Origin: Polynucleobacter acidiphobus | Lineage (GTDB): Bacteria; Pseudomonadota; Gammaproteobacteria; Burkholderiales; Burkholderiaceae | NCBI RefSeq assembly: GCF_003065385.1 | Contig: NZ_CP023277.1 | Span: 1,787,738 to 1,851,737 of the forward strand | DNA: 64,000 nt | Direction of reading: 5' to 3' | Part shown: positions 10,267-20,093 of the stretch, in pieces | Layout of the letters: every line of letters starts with the position of its first letter | Numbering within the stretch: the first letter of the stretch is position 1 | Program-made: the position numbers and the translations under genes | Notes under the pieces: generated by a model | What the model was told of the DNA's origin: nothing | The model's database searches: none | What the model saw: only the letters and a program-made list of their open reading frames with translations

Positions 10267-11098
10267 AGGCTTGGTCCAATTGCAGATTCTGGGCAATGCG
10301 GATCACGGGTTCTGCTTGATTTAAGGAATAAAAATGCAGCCCTGGCACTCCTGCAACGATGAGTTGCTCGCACAATGTGCTCACCACATCCTCACCAAAG
10401 GCCTTGATCGAAGCGCTGTCATCACCATATGCCAAAAGACGTAAACGAATCCAGCGTGGAATTTCTGCGCCGCATGCATCTGAAAAACGCAGCAATTGGG
10501 TGCTACTCGTAATCGGCATAATGCCGGCAACCACAGGCACATCAACGCCCAATTGATAAGCGTCGTCTACAAACCGAAAATACGCATCGCTATTAAAGAA
10601 GTATTGGGTAATCGCCGAGTTAGCACCGGCCTTAATTTTTTGGGCAAAGTAGGCGATGTCCTTACTTGGCGACTGTGCCTGCGGATGAGTTTCAGGATAA
10701 GCGGCCACCTCAATATGAAACCAGTCACCGGTTTCTTGGCGAATAAATTCCACCAACTGATTGGCATGCTGCAGCTCGCCATACTGACCCATGCCAGAAG
10801 GTAAATCACCACGTAGCGCCACAATTCGTTTAATGCCCAACGCCTTATATTGCGAAAGAAGCTTCGTAATTAATTCTTTGGAACTACCGACACAGGATAA
10901 ATGAGGAGCCACTACCTCTCCCGCCCGATGAATCGCTTCGACCGTCTGCAAGGTTCCCGATTGAGTCGAGCCACCCGCACCAAAGGTCACCGAGTAAAAG
11001 GCGGGCTGCAATGCCGTTGTTATTCGCTCTCGCGTTTGCAACAAGCGCGCCTCCCCCTCCGGGGTTTTGGGGGGGAAGAACTCGACGCTTAATTCCAT
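10256..11098 (-). CDS. metF: 5,10-methylenetetrahydrofolate reductase
   Basis: MetF reduces methylene-THF to methyl-THF with an FAD cofactor and so supplies the methyl group for methionine synthesis. The 280-residue protein opens with ELSVEFFPPKTPEGE, in which the Glu and the FFPPKT loop are family hallmarks, followed by SVTFGAGGST and a central RGDLP flavin-contacting motif. It is the last gene of metK-ahcY-metF, 18 bp after ahcY, so it probably shares the riboswitch-controlled ahcY transcript. Confidence 0.96.
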   Translation of the reverse strand: MELSVEFFPPKTPEGEARLLQTRERITTALQPAFYSVTFGAGGSTQSGTLQTVEAIHRAGEVVAPHLSCVGSSKELITKLLSQYKALGIKRIVALRGDLPSGMGQYGELQHANQLVEFIRQETGDWFHIEVAAYPETHPQAQSPSKDIAYFAQKIKAGANSAITQYFFNSDAYFRFVDDAYQLGVDVPVVAGIMPITSSTQLLRFSDACGAEIPRWIRLRLLAYGDDSASIKAFGEDVVSTLCEQLIVAGVPGLHFYSLNQAEPVIRIAQNLQLDQASKT

Positions 11099-11116
11099 AG
11101 CAGACCCATTAGCCTT

Positions 11117-12556
11117 TTAGTAACGATAGGTTTCAGGCTTAAATGGGCCTTCTTTCTTAACGCCAATATAAGCAGCTTGTTGATCCGAAAGCTCCGTTAA
11201 CTGTGCATTCAATTTCTTTAGTTGCAAACGAGCAACTTTTTCATCTAAATGCTTAGGCAAGGTATAGACGCCGACAGGGTATTTGTTCGTTCCTGCCGCT
11301 CCCCAGAGCTCGATCTGTGCAATCACTTGATTAGCAAACGATGAGCTCATGACATACGAAGGGTGTCCAGTGCCGCAGCCTAAGTTCACTAAGCGGCCCT
11401 TGGCCAAAATAATGAGGCGCTTTTCTGGAAGACCATTGGCTGCCGGGAAGATTACATGATCAACTTGAGGCTTAATTTCTTCCCATTGGTATTTTTCAAT
11501 ACCAGCAATATCAATTTCGTTATCAAAGTGACCGATGTTGCACACAATCGCCTGGTCTTTCATCTTCTTCATGTGATCGTGTGTGATGACATGATAGTTA
11601 CCGGTCGCGGTCACAAAAATATCGGCCTTATCGGCAGCATATTCCATCGTGACCACACGATATCCTTCCATTGCAGCCTGAAGCGCACAGATCGGGTCGA
11701 CTTCGGTCACCCATACTTGAGCGGAGAGTGCACGCAATGCCTGAGCGGAGCCTTTGCCCACATCACCATAGCCAGCGACCACTGCAACTTTGCCGGCAAT
11801 CATGACGTCGGTTGCGCGTTTAATCGCATCGACTAAAGATTCGCGGCAACCGTACAAGTTATCAAATTTACTCTTGGTAACCGAGTCATTGACGTTAATG
11901 GCTGGGAAATGCAATTCGCCCTTCGCATGCATTTGATAGAGACGATGCACACCTGTTGTGGTTTCTTCGGTAACGCCATTAATCTTCGCTAACCGGGTTG
12001 AGTACCATGTTGGGTCGATCGCCAATTTACTCTTAATGGCCGCGAAGAGAATACGTTCCTCTTCGCTCGTCGGATGATTCAGAACAGCCAGATCTTTTTC
12101 GGCCTTACTACCCAGATGCAGCAATAAGGTTGCATCACCACCGTCATCTAAGATCATATTGCTGTAACCGCCGTCTGCCCACTCAAAGATCTTGTGAGTG
12201 AAATCCCAATACTGCTCGAGGGTCTCACCTTTAATCGCAAATACTGGGGTACCATTTGCAGCGATCGCGGCGGCGGCATGGTCTTGTGTTGAAAAAATAT
12301 TGCATGAGGCCCAACGCACTTCGGCGCCCAAGGCCTCAAGCGTCTCAATCAGCACTGCTGTCTGAATAGTCATGTGCAGCGATCCGGTGATACGCGCGCC
12401 GCGCAATGGCTGCTTAGCAGCAAACTCTTCACGAATCGCCATCAAACCAGGCATCTCGGTTTCAGCAATTTTGATTTCTTTGCGACCAAAATCGGCCAAA
12501 CCAATATCGGCAATTGCAAAATCGCCATTTAACTTTAAATCAGCTACGGTATTCAT
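11117..12556 (-). CDS. ahcY: Adenosylhomocysteinase
   Basis: AhcY hydrolyses S-adenosylhomocysteine to adenosine and homocysteine, relieving product inhibition of methyltransferases. The 479-residue protein shows the N-terminal [18 protein letters not shown] substrate segment, the NAD-binding [15 protein letters not shown] near residue 260 and the C-terminal PETYRY that reaches into the neighbouring subunit. The start at 12556 is set by GGAG six bases upstream. The 180-bp leader carries an SAH riboswitch (listed separately), so expression should rise when SAH accumulates. metF follows 18 bp downstream. Confidence 0.98.
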   Translation of the reverse strand: MNTVADLKLNGDFAIADIGLADFGRKEIKIAETEMPGLMAIREEFAAKQPLRGARITGSLHMTIQTAVLIETLEALGAEVRWASCNIFSTQDHAAAAIAANGTPVFAIKGETLEQYWDFTHKIFEWADGGYSNMILDDGGDATLLLHLGSKAEKDLAVLNHPTSEEERILFAAIKSKLAIDPTWYSTRLAKINGVTEETTTGVHRLYQMHAKGELHFPAINVNDSVTKSKFDNLYGCRESLVDAIKRATDVMIAGKVAVVAGYGDVGKGSAQALRALSAQVWVTEVDPICALQAAMEGYRVVTMEYAADKADIFVTATGNYHVITHDHMKKMKDQAIVCNIGHFDNEIDIAGIEKYQWEEIKPQVDHVIFPAANGLPEKRLIILAKGRLVNLGCGTGHPSYVMSSSFANQVIAQIELWGAAGTNKYPVGVYTLPKHLDEKVARLQLKKLNAQLTELSDQQAAYIGVKKEGPFKPETYRY

Positions 12557-12597
12557 GAATAGCTCCAGCTAAAGAATGCCAGCAGAGCCAGTATTGA

Positions 12598-12628
12598 CTC
12601 GCTAACCACTAGCATTCGGGTTAGCGAG
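12598..12628 (-). promoter_or_regulatory. Expression-platform hairpin of the ahcY riboswitch
   Basis: A perfect 10-bp stem, CTCGCTAACC with GGTTAGCGAG, surrounds an 11-base loop. Its 5' arm shares three bases (12628-12626) with the 3' strand of the aptamer pseudoknot, so the full hairpin and the ligand-bound pseudoknot cannot both form completely. No U-run follows, so control is more likely through translation, Rho access or transcript stability than through intrinsic termination. Confidence 0.7.
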
Positions 12629-12710
12629 CGCAGTTGCAATGAAGTTACTGGGTAACTCCCCTTCAAGCCTGGGGGGCGACGGTTCGCCCCTTGCAACGCT
12701 CCTTGAAGGA
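12626..12710 (-). promoter_or_regulatory. SAH riboswitch in the ahcY leader
   Basis: Every element of the S-adenosylhomocysteine riboswitch can be traced on the reverse strand. P1 is CCTTCAAG (12709-12702) with CTTGAAGG (12667-12660). The conserved core GGAGCGTTGCAA follows P1. P2 is GGGGCG with CGCCCC (12690-12673), and the CCAGGC junction comes before the P1 3' strand. An optional hairpin AGTTAC-CCA-GTAACT follows. The pseudoknot pairs GAGCG with CGCTC (12630-12626). The downstream gene is ahcY, the standard target, where ligand turns expression on. Identification rests on structure and core match recalled from the family. Confidence 0.93.
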
Positions 12711-12713
12711 TTT

Positions 12714-12738
12714 GCCTAAATTGTAATCAATTTTAGGC
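12714..12738 (-). other. Inverted repeat just after the metK stop
   Basis: Reverse-strand arms GCCTAAAATTG and CAATTTAGGC pair around a four-base ATTA loop, with one bulged base. There is no U-tract after it, so it is not a standard intrinsic terminator; it may mark or protect the metK mRNA 3' end. It overlaps the candidate ahcY -10 element. Confidence 0.4.
12720..12725 (-). promoter_or_regulatory. Candidate -10 element for ahcY
   Basis: On the reverse strand TACAAT lies just after the metK stop codon. A start site about seven bases on would fall near 12713, three to four bases before the first pairing strand of the SAH aptamer. No convincing -35 hexamer is present at 16-18 bp. The placement suggests that ahcY has its own promoter in addition to any read-through from metK. 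Confidence 0.4.
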
Positions 12739-13904
12739 TAGAGGCCTGCCGCAGCCCTCAAAGCGGCTGCCTTGTCCTTGCGCTCCCATGTGAAGTCAGG
12801 CTCCTCGCGGCCAAAATGGCCATATGCAGCGGTCTTTTTATAAATAGGGCGCAACAGATCCAGCATTTTTACAATACCCTTCGGACGAAGATCAAAATGC
12901 TCCGATACGAGTTTTGCAATCTGCTCGTCGGCAATCTTGCCAGTACCAAAGGTGCTAACCATGACCGATGTAGGACGAGCCACACCAATCGCATATGAGA
13001 TCTGAATGAGGCATTTACTGGCCAAACCAGCAGCCACCACATTCTTGGCTACATAGCGACCAGCATAGGCAGCCGATCGATCAACCTTGGACGGATCTTT
13101 CCCAGAAAACGCACCGCCACCATGAGGAGCTGCGCCACCGTAGGTATCCACAATAATTTTGCGTCCGGTGAGGCCGCAATCGCCTTGCGGGCCACCAATC
13201 ACAAAACGGCCGGTTGGGTTCACCAAATATTTAATGTCGCCCTTGATTAAATGCTTAGGCAAAACTGGCTTGATTACTTCTTCGATCACCGCTTCACGTA
13301 ATTTCTCCAAGGGAATATCCGCGGCATGCTGTGTCGATAGCACCACCGTATCAATCGAGTCGGGCTTTCCATCGACATAGCGCAAGGTCACTTGGGATTT
13401 TGCATCGGGGCGCAGCCAATTTAGGCGCCCGTCACGACGCAATTGAGATTGGCGCTCCACCAAACGGTGTGACAAATAAATTGGTAAGGGCATTAGCTCA
13501 GGGGTCTCATCGCAAGCGTAACCAAACATTAGGCCCTGATCGCCCGCACCTTGATCCAAGCCATCATCGTGCGCTTTATCAACGCCTTGCGCAATGTCTG
13601 GGCTTTGTTTGTCATAAGCTACTAAAACTGCGCAGCCCTTGTAATCGATACCATATTCAGTGTTGTCATAACCAATCTCGCGCAGGGTATTGCGCGCTAC
13701 TTGAATGTAATCAACATTGGCATTGGTGGTGATTTCACCGGCCAGAACTACTAAGCCAGTATTGCAAAGTGTCTCAGCAGCAACGCGTGCCTTTGGATCT
13801 TGCGCCAAAATAGCATCTAAGATCGAATCTGAGATCTGGTCTGCAACTTTATCGGGATGTCCTTCAGAAACCGATTCTGAGGTAAAGAAATAATCGTTAG
13901 CCAT
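12738..13904 (-). CDS. metK: S-adenosylmethionine synthetase
   Basis: MetK makes SAM from methionine and ATP. The 388-residue protein starts [21 protein letters not shown], which holds the ATP-binding His and metal-binding Asp of the family, and later shows [32 protein letters not shown] and the C-terminal YGHFGR. I start at 13904 because GGAG lies seven bases upstream of it; the in-frame ATG at 13916 would place that site inside the coding sequence. It precedes the ahcY riboswitch. Its own leader of about 110 bases is unusually structured (listed separately). Confidence 0.97.
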   Translation of the reverse strand: MANDYFFTSESVSEGHPDKVADQISDSILDAILAQDPKARVAAETLCNTGLVVLAGEITTNANVDYIQVARNTLREIGYDNTEYGIDYKGCAVLVAYDKQSPDIAQGVDKAHDDGLDQGAGDQGLMFGYACDETPELMPLPIYLSHRLVERQSQLRRDGRLNWLRPDAKSQVTLRYVDGKPDSIDTVVLSTQHAADIPLEKLREAVIEEVIKPVLPKHLIKGDIKYLVNPTGRFVIGGPQGDCGLTGRKIIVDTYGGAAPHGGGAFSGKDPSKVDRSAAYAGRYVAKNVVAAGLASKCLIQISYAIGVARPTSVMVSTFGTGKIADEQIAKLVSEHFDLRPKGIVKMLDLLRPIYKKTAAYGHFGREEPDFTWERKDKAAALRAAAGL

Positions 13905-13916
13905 TCTATTCTCCAT

Positions 13917-14016
13917 TTAATTAAGCACTGACAACACCACGTGCCGGGGAATACAACGGCGACGCTTTAGCAGATTTTTTTAATTCGCCCCGCAAGTTGT
14001 CTTTAACTCGGCGAAT
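13917..14016 (-). promoter_or_regulatory. Structured metK 5' leader (candidate regulatory RNA)
   Basis: From the predicted start site near 14016 the transcript begins with a hairpin: ATTCGCC (14016-14010) pairs with GGCGAAT (13989-13983), extended inside by AGTT with AACT. The GGCGA strand could instead pair with TCGCC at 13962-13958. The hairpin-loop GACAAC can pair with GTTGTC at 13934-13929, near the ribosome-binding site. GCCG and CGGC also flank TTGTATTCCC. These exclusive pairings resemble a switch, but I do not recognise a known class and have not folded it. Confidence 0.4.
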
Positions 14017-14022
14017 AGCCAA

Positions 14023-14052
14023 ATTCTAGCGCATCTAAGAACAGGCCGCCAA
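14023..14052 (-). promoter_or_regulatory. Candidate sigma-70 promoter of metK
   Basis: TTGGCG (-35, 14052-14047) and TAGAAT (-10, 14028-14023) are separated by 18 bp on the reverse strand. The predicted start, near 14016, coincides with the first base of the metK leader hairpin. It lies 30-60 bp from the start codon of the divergent acyltransferase gene. Confidence 0.5.
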
Positions 14053-14082
14053 ACCCCATTTTGAATTGAATATCATTAGCAC

Positions 14083-14943
14083 ATGTCACATTGGGCCTTG
14101 CATTTCATTCTAAAAGGTGTCGCCAGCCTCCCCTTGAGTTTGGCCCAGATTCTGGGTGGCTTAGGCGGGATTGTGGCCTACACCTTTTTCTCTCATTTTC
14201 GTGGCCTATTTCAAGAAAACTATCGCCATGCAATGCAGCTTCATGGTAGAACAACTCATCCATGGAGGGCTGCCGCAGCTTCTGGCATGCTTTTTATCGA
14301 TAGTCTTTGGATCTGGCATAACCCTAAAAAGGCGCTATCACGTGCTGACGTCCAGGACTGGAGCCCAGTCGATCAAGCGGTTCAAGAGGGCAAGGGCTTG
14401 GTGATGCTCACACCCCACCTGGGCGGCTTTGAAATCATCCCCCGCATATTAGCCAATCATTTTCCGGCTACCATTTTGTATCGTCCGGCTCGTCAAGAGT
14501 GGCTAAATGATCTAATTGAGGAGCAACGCGCCTATCCCAATATGCACTTTGTACCCACCAATCTGCAAGGAGTCCGAAAAATGGTCAAAGCCCTTCAAGA
14601 AGGCGAGGCGATTGGCATTCTTCCGGATCAAGTGCCCAGTGGCGGTGATGGGGTGTGGGTGAAGTTTTTTAATCGCTACGCTTATACGACCCCCCTGCCA
14701 GCTCGGTTAGCGAATCGCAATCAAACCCCCGTCATCTTGTTCTCAGCCATTCGCAAATCACTTGGTCAAGGCTGGATCATTAAAGCGCAACGCCTAAAGG
14801 CATTTTCAGAGGATCCCCATCAGGCAGCTACCCAAATGAACGAAGCGATTGAAGCGGTCATTCTTGAGGCTCCTGAGCAATTTATTTGGTCATACAACCG
14901 TTATAAACACCCGGAGGGCGCTGAGCTTCCACCCCAAGAGTAA
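14083..14943 (+). CDS. LpxL/HtrB-type lipid A acyltransferase (first copy)
   Basis: A 286-residue member of the lysophospholipid acyltransferase family that adds secondary acyl chains to Kdo2-lipid IVA at the inner membrane. An N-terminal hydrophobic segment (residues 5-35) is followed by the HxxxxE catalytic motif in TPHLGGFE near residue 110, then FVPTNLQGVRKMVKAL and GILPDQVPSGGDGVWVKFF, typical of LpxL. A second paralog starts 8 bp downstream, and an LpxO-like lipid A hydroxylase is encoded at 37593. Which acyl chain each copy transfers cannot be read from the sequence. Confidence 0.9.
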   Translation: MSHWALHFILKGVASLPLSLAQILGGLGGIVAYTFFSHFRGLFQENYRHAMQLHGRTTHPWRAAAASGMLFIDSLWIWHNPKKALSRADVQDWSPVDQAVQEGKGLVMLTPHLGGFEIIPRILANHFPATILYRPARQEWLNDLIEEQRAYPNMHFVPTNLQGVRKMVKALQEGEAIGILPDQVPSGGDGVWVKFFNRYAYTTPLPARLANRNQTPVILFSAIRKSLGQGWIIKAQRLKAFSEDPHQAATQMNEAIEAVILEAPEQFIWSYNRYKHPEGAELPPQE

Positions 14944-14951
14944 ATTATTTG

Positions 14952-15851
14952 ATGAGCTGGCTACACACCCTTCTCAATTACATTGGCCTGAGCATTCTGA
15001 GGCTTTTTGCTTTCCTGCCCTACACGTGGACCGTTCAAATTGGGTACGCCCTCGGATCAGTATTTGGGCGTCTACCTCACCAACGTAAATATGTAGTTCT
15101 TCGTAATTTAGAACTGTGTTTTCCAAATCTCGGTCCCCATCAAATACAAATCTTAGCCAATCAACACTGGCGCCTCTTGGGGCGCGCAGTCATTGAGCGC
15201 AGCCGTGTTTGGCTTGGCAGTGCAGAACAAATTTTCTCGATGGTCGACATTGAGAGCGAAATTCCTCTGGGCGATAACAAGCCTCGGATTTTGGTCATCC
15301 CCCACTTTGTCGGCTTTGAATGCGGATTCATGGCACTTTCTGCCCTTGGAGAAAAAAATGGCTGGCAGCGCGGAGCGGGTTTATATCAGAACATGAAAAA
15401 CCCATTTTTTAACCAAAAAATCATTGAATGGCGCAACCGCTTTGGTGCTAAATCAATTAATCGTCAGAACCGACTCTTTGATTTAATTCGAGAGATTCGT
15501 AAAGGTAATTTTGTCGTCATTGCGCCCGATATTGATCTTGGCCCTAAAGACTCGGTTTTTGTTCCCTTCTTTGGTATTCCAACTAATACAATCACTGCGA
15601 TATCGCGTCTAGCAAAAGCATGTAGTGCGGAAGTATGTTTGATGATCACAACGCTGAATGCGGACAAGAGTAAATACATTTGCAAAATCCATAAAGCCTT
15701 ACCAAATTTTCCTAGCGATGATCCAGTATCTGACACTGCGCGATTAAATCATTACTTTGAAGAAGAAATTCGTAAACGCCCGGCTGAATACTATTGGGTT
15801 CATAAGCGCTTCAAATATCGCCCGCCAGGTGAAGCAAGCTTGTATGATTAG
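14952..15851 (+). CDS. LpxL/HtrB-type lipid A acyltransferase (second copy)
   Basis: A 299-residue paralog of the preceding gene, divergent in sequence but with the same layout: N-terminal membrane segment (LSILRLFAFLPYTW), the HxxxxE motif in IPHFVGFE near residue 118, and VVIAPDIDLGPKDSVFVPFFGI in place of the DQ loop. It ends in YYWVHKRFKYRPPGE, the family's C-terminal tryptophan block. I use ATG 14952 rather than the in-frame TTG three bases earlier. Two tandem copies probably give two-step late acylation of lipid A. dapF follows after 24 bp. Confidence 0.9.
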   Translation: MSWLHTLLNYIGLSILRLFAFLPYTWTVQIGYALGSVFGRLPHQRKYVVLRNLELCFPNLGPHQIQILANQHWRLLGRAVIERSRVWLGSAEQIFSMVDIESEIPLGDNKPRILVIPHFVGFECGFMALSALGEKNGWQRGAGLYQNMKNPFFNQKIIEWRNRFGAKSINRQNRLFDLIREIRKGNFVVIAPDIDLGPKDSVFVPFFGIPTNTITAISRLAKACSAEVCLMITTLNADKSKYICKIHKALPNFPSDDPVSDTARLNHYFEEEIRKRPAEYYWVHKRFKYRPPGEASLYD

Positions 15852-15875
15852 CCTCACATACTCTAAACGCATGTT

Positions 15876-16763
15876 ATGACCCGATTACGCTTTACCAAAA
15901 TGCATGGCGCCGGCAATGACTTTATTGTGATTGATGCGACTCGCCAAGACATTCGATCGATTACCCCAACGATTTGGCGAAAATTAGCACATCGCCAACT
16001 AGGTATCGGGGCCGATCAAATCTTGCTCGTGGAAAAAAGTAGTCTGCCAGATGTTGATTTTAAATACCGTATCTTGAATGCAGATGGGGGCGAAGTCGAG
16101 CAATGCGGTAATGGTTCAAGATGCTTTGTGCGTTTTGTTCATGAGGAAGGTCTTAGCACTAAAGATCAAATCCGAGTTGAAGTGCGTAATGGTCTTCTAA
16201 GCCTCAAACGCTTAGCTAATGGCTATGTAGAAGTTGATATGGGTAGCCCCATCTTTAACTCTGACGATATTCCATTTATTCCCTCGGGCCTGACAAGTAA
16301 ACAAGAATTACACGAAACCCTTTATGCACTCCCACTGAGTCGCAATAGCGGCGCACATGCCGACTGGATTGCAGCTTTATCCATGGGCAACCCCCATGCC
16401 ATTCAAGTGGTTGAGGATATTGATAGTGCGCCGGTATTAATCGATGGTCCGCTGATTGAGTCGCATCCCGCCTTTCCAAATCGAGTCAATGCTGGCTTTA
16501 TGCAAGTTCTTGATCGCCACACAATTCGCTTGCGAGTCTATGAACGTGGAGCGGGCGAGACCCTATCGTGCGGTACCGGAGCGTGTGCTGCGGTGGTATC
16601 GGGCATTCGCCGCGGACTACTGGACTCCCCAGTAAAGGTAAGTACCCGTGGCGGAGAACTCGAAATTTTGTGGGATGGCTTTAAAAATCCCCACGCCCCC
16701 GTTTTGATGCGTGGGCCCACTCAAACCGTGTATCAGGGCGAAATCGATTTAGATACGCTTTAA
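15876..16763 (+). CDS. dapF: Diaminopimelate epimerase
   Basis: DapF interconverts LL- and meso-diaminopimelate for lysine and peptidoglycan synthesis. The 295-residue protein begins [15 protein letters not shown] and has both catalytic cysteines, in [13 protein letters not shown] and in [12 protein letters not shown]. The length is slightly above the usual 275 because of an insert near residues 130-150. It closes the rightward group begun by the two acyltransferases and overlaps the opposite-strand pyrE by 4 bp. Confidence 0.96.
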   Translation: MTRLRFTKMHGAGNDFIVIDATRQDIRSITPTIWRKLAHRQLGIGADQILLVEKSSLPDVDFKYRILNADGGEVEQCGNGSRCFVRFVHEEGLSTKDQIRVEVRNGLLSLKRLANGYVEVDMGSPIFNSDDIPFIPSGLTSKQELHETLYALPLSRNSGAHADWIAALSMGNPHAIQVVEDIDSAPVLIDGPLIESHPAFPNRVNAGFMQVLDRHTIRLRVYERGAGETLSCGTGACAAVVSGIRRGLLDSPVKVSTRGGELEILWDGFKNPHAPVLMRGPTQTVYQGEIDLDTL

Positions 16764-17431
16764 ATCCCGTATCGAGCCCGGTAATTTTGAACTGCGGGTA
16801 GATGCGTTTGCAATTGCTGATCATGCGATTGTTGTAAAAAACGCATCAGGCTATCCAAATTAGCGATTGCAATTACTGGTAAACCAAATTCTTGTCCGAC
16901 ACTTTGGACCGCAGAATATTGCCCAATATTGACTGCGTCTCCGGATTTTTCCATACGATCGAGTGCAATTAATACCGCGCAGGGCTTGGCACCGACCCGC
17001 TCAATTAAATCAACCGACTCACGCACCGAGGTGCCCGCTGAAATCACATCGTCAATAATGACAACCCGACCATGAACCGGAGCACCAATCAGGGTTCCGC
17101 CTTCGCCGTGATCTTTGGCCTCTTTGCGGTTATAGGCAAACGGGGTATTACGACCGGCATGCGCTAGTGCAATTGCCGTACTCGCCGCCAAAGTAATGCC
17201 CTTGTATGCGGGCCCAAAGAGCATATCAAAATCAATTTTGGATCCAAGGAGTGCTTGGGCATAAAACTCACCCAGCCTTCCCAGATGTGCACCATCATTA
17301 AAGAGTCCGGCATTAAAAAAATAGGGGGACAGTCGCCCAGCCTTCGTTTTAAACTCGCCAAAGGACAATACTTTTGCCTCAAGCGCGAATTGAATAAAGT
17401 CCGATTGAATTTGTTCTGAATTTACACTCAT
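16760..17431 (-). CDS. pyrE: Orotate phosphoribosyltransferase
   Basis: PyrE joins orotate to PRPP, giving orotidine monophosphate in pyrimidine synthesis. The 223-residue protein has [16 protein letters not shown] near the N-terminus, the [12 protein letters not shown] substrate loop, [14 protein letters not shown] (the flexible catalytic loop with Lys and His) and the PRPP-binding [16 protein letters not shown]. It is a single gene, convergent with dapF and divergent from xth with only 8 bp between the start codons, so the two promoters must overlap the neighbouring coding regions. Confidence 0.96.
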   Translation of the reverse strand: MSVNSEQIQSDFIQFALEAKVLSFGEFKTKAGRLSPYFFNAGLFNDGAHLGRLGEFYAQALLGSKIDFDMLFGPAYKGITLAASTAIALAHAGRNTPFAYNRKEAKDHGEGGTLIGAPVHGRVVIIDDVISAGTSVRESVDLIERVGAKPCAVLIALDRMEKSGDAVNIGQYSAVQSVGQEFGLPVIAIANLDSLMRFLQQSHDQQLQTHLPAVQNYRARYGI

Positions 17432-17439
17432 AGGCCTGT

Positions 17440-18222
17440 ATGTTACGCATCATTTCTGCCAATCTCAATGGCATTCGCTCAGCAGCCAAAAAAGGCTTTA
17501 TGGAGTGGATGCACGATCAGCGTGCTGATTTTATCTGCGTGCAAGAACTCAAGGCTCAAGAAGCTGATCTAGAAAGCACAATCCTCTCACCCGATGGACT
17601 AAATGCCTATTTTCATTATGCCGAGAAAAAAGGGTATAGCGGCGCCGGGATCTTCACGCCCCACCCCATCGATGATTTACAAATTGGATTTGGTAACCCT
17701 GAATTTGATGCCGAAGGGCGCTATGTCGAAATCTCGATCGGCTCCCTGTCAGTGATTTCGGTCTACATGCCCTCTGGGTCCAGTTCTCCCGAACGACAAG
17801 AAGCAAAATTTCGTTTTCTAGATGCGTTTTTACCCCACCTCATCAAGCTTCGAAACAAAGGGCGGCAAATTGTTTTATGTGGGGATGTCAATATTGCGCA
17901 TCACGAGATTGATCTTAAAAACTGGAAAGGTAATTTAAAAAATTCAGGGTTCTTACCGGAAGAGCGCGCCTGGCTAACCAGGCTGTTTACTGAAGAAGGG
18001 TATATGGATGTCTATCGACATCTCGAGCCCCATGCAAGTGATACTTGTTATACCTGGTGGAGTCAACGAGGCCAAGCGTATGCCAAGAATGTAGGGTGGC
18101 GCATTGATTATCAAATCGCCACACCAGAGTTTGGCAAGTCCGCTAAGAAGGCTAGTATTTATAAAAATCAGCGCTTCTCAGACCATGCGCCGCTTACGAT
18201 TGAATATGATTGGGCGCTTTAA
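17440..18222 (+). CDS. xth: Exodeoxyribonuclease III
   Basis: This is an apurinic endonuclease and 3'-5' exonuclease of base excision repair. The 260-residue protein has [16 protein letters not shown] at the N-terminus, [11 protein letters not shown] with the metal-binding Glu, [12 protein letters not shown], the WRIDYQIAT block and the terminal [11 protein letters not shown] with the catalytic His. The typical length for the family is 250-270. Its 3' end overlaps ampG by 29 bp on the opposite strand. Confidence 0.95.
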   Translation: MLRIISANLNGIRSAAKKGFMEWMHDQRADFICVQELKAQEADLESTILSPDGLNAYFHYAEKKGYSGAGIFTPHPIDDLQIGFGNPEFDAEGRYVEISIGSLSVISVYMPSGSSSPERQEAKFRFLDAFLPHLIKLRNKGRQIVLCGDVNIAHHEIDLKNWKGNLKNSGFLPEERAWLTRLFTEEGYMDVYRHLEPHASDTCYTWWSQRGQAYAKNVGWRIDYQIATPEFGKSAKKASIYKNQRFSDHAPLTIEYDWAL

Positions 18223-19519
18223 TCTGCATCCGAATAGCGATCCCAATCAAGATGAGGACTGGGATGCCAATCAATGCGGTTGAGATAAAGAAACTTTCGT
18301 AGCCAAAGCGATCGACATAGACTCCAGAAAATCCAGCTAACCATTTTGGCAGCAACAGCATCATCGAACTAAATAATGCGTATTGCGTTGCTGAATATTG
18401 AACATTGGTTAATGAAGAAAGGTAAGCGATAAACGCAGCCGAAGCGATACCGGAGCTCAGATTATCGGCGGAGATCACCCAAACTAAACCGGTGAGATCA
18501 TGGCCGCGCGTGCTTAGCCACGCAAAAAGAAGATTGCTGGCCGCCGAGAGAATGGCTCCTAAAAATAAAATGCGCATCACGCCAAAACGCAGCGCCAGAA
18601 TCCCGCCCACAAACGCGCCGACTAAAGTCATGATGACCCCAAATACTTTAGTAACGGCTGCCACCTCATCCTTGGTATAGCCCATATCCACATAAAACGG
18701 GTTCGCCATAATGCCCATCACAACATCGCTGATGCGGTAGACGGCAATGAGTGCCAGAATTAAAAGAGCATGCCAACGATATCGACTAATGAAGTCCGCA
18801 AAGGGTTGAATCAGGGTTTGGTGCAACCACTCGCCTGCCGAGCGCGCTTTGGGTAGCTGAACCATTTGGGGCTCAGGACTCAGTAAGGTGGTAATCACAC
18901 CAACCCCCATCGACAATGCCATTACCAAATACGCAAATTGCCAGGCGTTGGCAAAGTAGAGGCTGGCGCTTTCTTCGGCGCGCGCTGCCAGCCACAATGC
19001 GCCCGCTCCTGCCCAAATCATCGCCAAGCGATAACCCGTTTGATAGCTAGCCGCCAAAGCAGCCTGGTACTCTGCCTTTGCCGACTCGATCCGAAAGGCA
19101 TCAAGTGCAATGTCTTGGGTGGCTGAAGCAAAGGCGACTAATAATGCAAACCAAATAATGACCTGTAAATCTTGCTTGGGATCATTCATGGCCATGCCAA
19201 CTAGACCAATCATGATGAGCGCTTGAGCGAATAGCAACCAACTGCGCCGACGTCCTAAGTATTTTGTGACTCCAGGAATTGGCACCCGGTCTACCAATGG
19301 GGCCCAAAGCCACTTACCGGCATAAAACAGGCCAACCCACGATAAATAACCAATGGTGCTGCGATCAATGCCAAGCTCTCTTAGACGAAAACTTAAGGTA
19401 CCCAATACCAAGAGAAGTGGCAGGCCGGCCGAGAATCCTAGAAAGAAAATACGAATGCTGGGCCACTCAAGATAGACCCGTAAATCATTCAACCAGGAGC
19501 GAATGCTATTTAGCTCCAC
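18194..19519 (-). CDS. AmpG-like MFS transporter (muropeptide permease family)
   Basis: A 441-residue inner-membrane protein with about 12 hydrophobic segments, FFLGFSAGLPLLLVLGTLSF in the first, and the GLFYAGKWLWAPLVDRVPIP loop, which is characteristic of AmpG. AmpG imports GlcNAc-anhydroMurNAc muropeptides for cell-wall recycling, in line with the lytic transglycosylase at 7658. Its start overlaps the metW end by 14 bp. Substrate is inferred from the family. It overlaps xth at the 3' end. Confidence 0.85.
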   Translation of the reverse strand: MELNSIRSWLNDLRVYLEWPSIRIFFLGFSAGLPLLLVLGTLSFRLRELGIDRSTIGYLSWVGLFYAGKWLWAPLVDRVPIPGVTKYLGRRRSWLLFAQALIMIGLVGMAMNDPKQDLQVIIWFALLVAFASATQDIALDAFRIESAKAEYQAALAASYQTGYRLAMIWAGAGALWLAARAEESASLYFANAWQFAYLVMALSMGVGVITTLLSPEPQMVQLPKARSAGEWLHQTLIQPFADFISRYRWHALLILALIAVYRISDVVMGIMANPFYVDMGYTKDEVAAVTKVFGVIMTLVGAFVGGILALRFGVMRILFLGAILSAASNLLFAWLSTRGHDLTGLVWVISADNLSSGIASAAFIAYLSSLTNVQYSATQYALFSSMMLLLPKWLAGFSGVYVDRFGYESFFISTALIGIPVLILIGIAIRMQIKAPNHIQS

Positions 19520-20093
19520 GCACGCGGTAGATTGCTAAGCTACCAAATAAATTAGGTAGCCAGTGGACCGTCTTGCCATGATGCAAAACAACCCGCCCCA
19601 GAATCTCAATTCCTAATTTGTGGGCCAGGGCTTCAAAATCAGCAATGGTCAGAACTCGTACATTGGGGGTATTGAACCACTCATAGGGCAAGGATTTTGA
19701 AACCGGCATGCGGCCCAAAGCGACTGCGTAGCGATGCGACCAGTGTCCAAAGTTTGGAAAAGAGACAACGCATTGTTTTCCGACGCGAACCACCTCCCGC
19801 AAAATACGCTCGGTTTGATGAATCGTCTGCAAGGTCTGTGATAAGACGACAGTATCAAAACTCTGATCCTTGAAAAGTGCCAAACCACCCTCCAAATCTT
19901 GCTGAATTACATTTAAGCCCTTTTCCACACACGCCAATACCGCGCTATCTTTAATTTCAACACCATAAGTAATCGCTTGACGCTTTGCACGAATAAACTC
20001 GAGGAACGATCCATCACCACAACCCAGGTCTAGTAACGAGCTGTTTGTTTCAACCCAATTGGCGATCGCATCAAAATCGGATCTTAATTGCAT
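19506..20093 (-). CDS. metW: Methionine biosynthesis protein MetW (methyltransferase fold)
   Basis: A 195-residue class I methyltransferase-fold protein with [18 protein letters not shown] near residue 20 and [23 protein letters not shown] in the core, which are MetW signatures. MetW partners MetX in bacteria that acylate homoserine and is needed for full activity. It overlaps metX by 10 bp and ampG by 14 bp, so translation is coupled along metX-metW-ampG. Confidence 0.93.
   Translation of the reverse strand: MQLRSDFDAIANWVETNSSLLDLGCGDGSFLEFIRAKRQAITYGVEIKDSAVLACVEKGLNVIQQDLEGGLALFKDQSFDTVVLSQTLQTIHQTERILREVVRVGKQCVVSFPNFGHWSHRYAVALGRMPVSKSLPYEWFNTPNVRVLTIADFEALAHKLGIEILGRVVLHHGKTVHWLPNLFGSLAIYRVRGAK

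Noticed and set aside
12598..12628. Hairpin before ahcY as an intrinsic terminator
   Set aside because: The stem is strong, but no U-tract follows on the transcribed strand.
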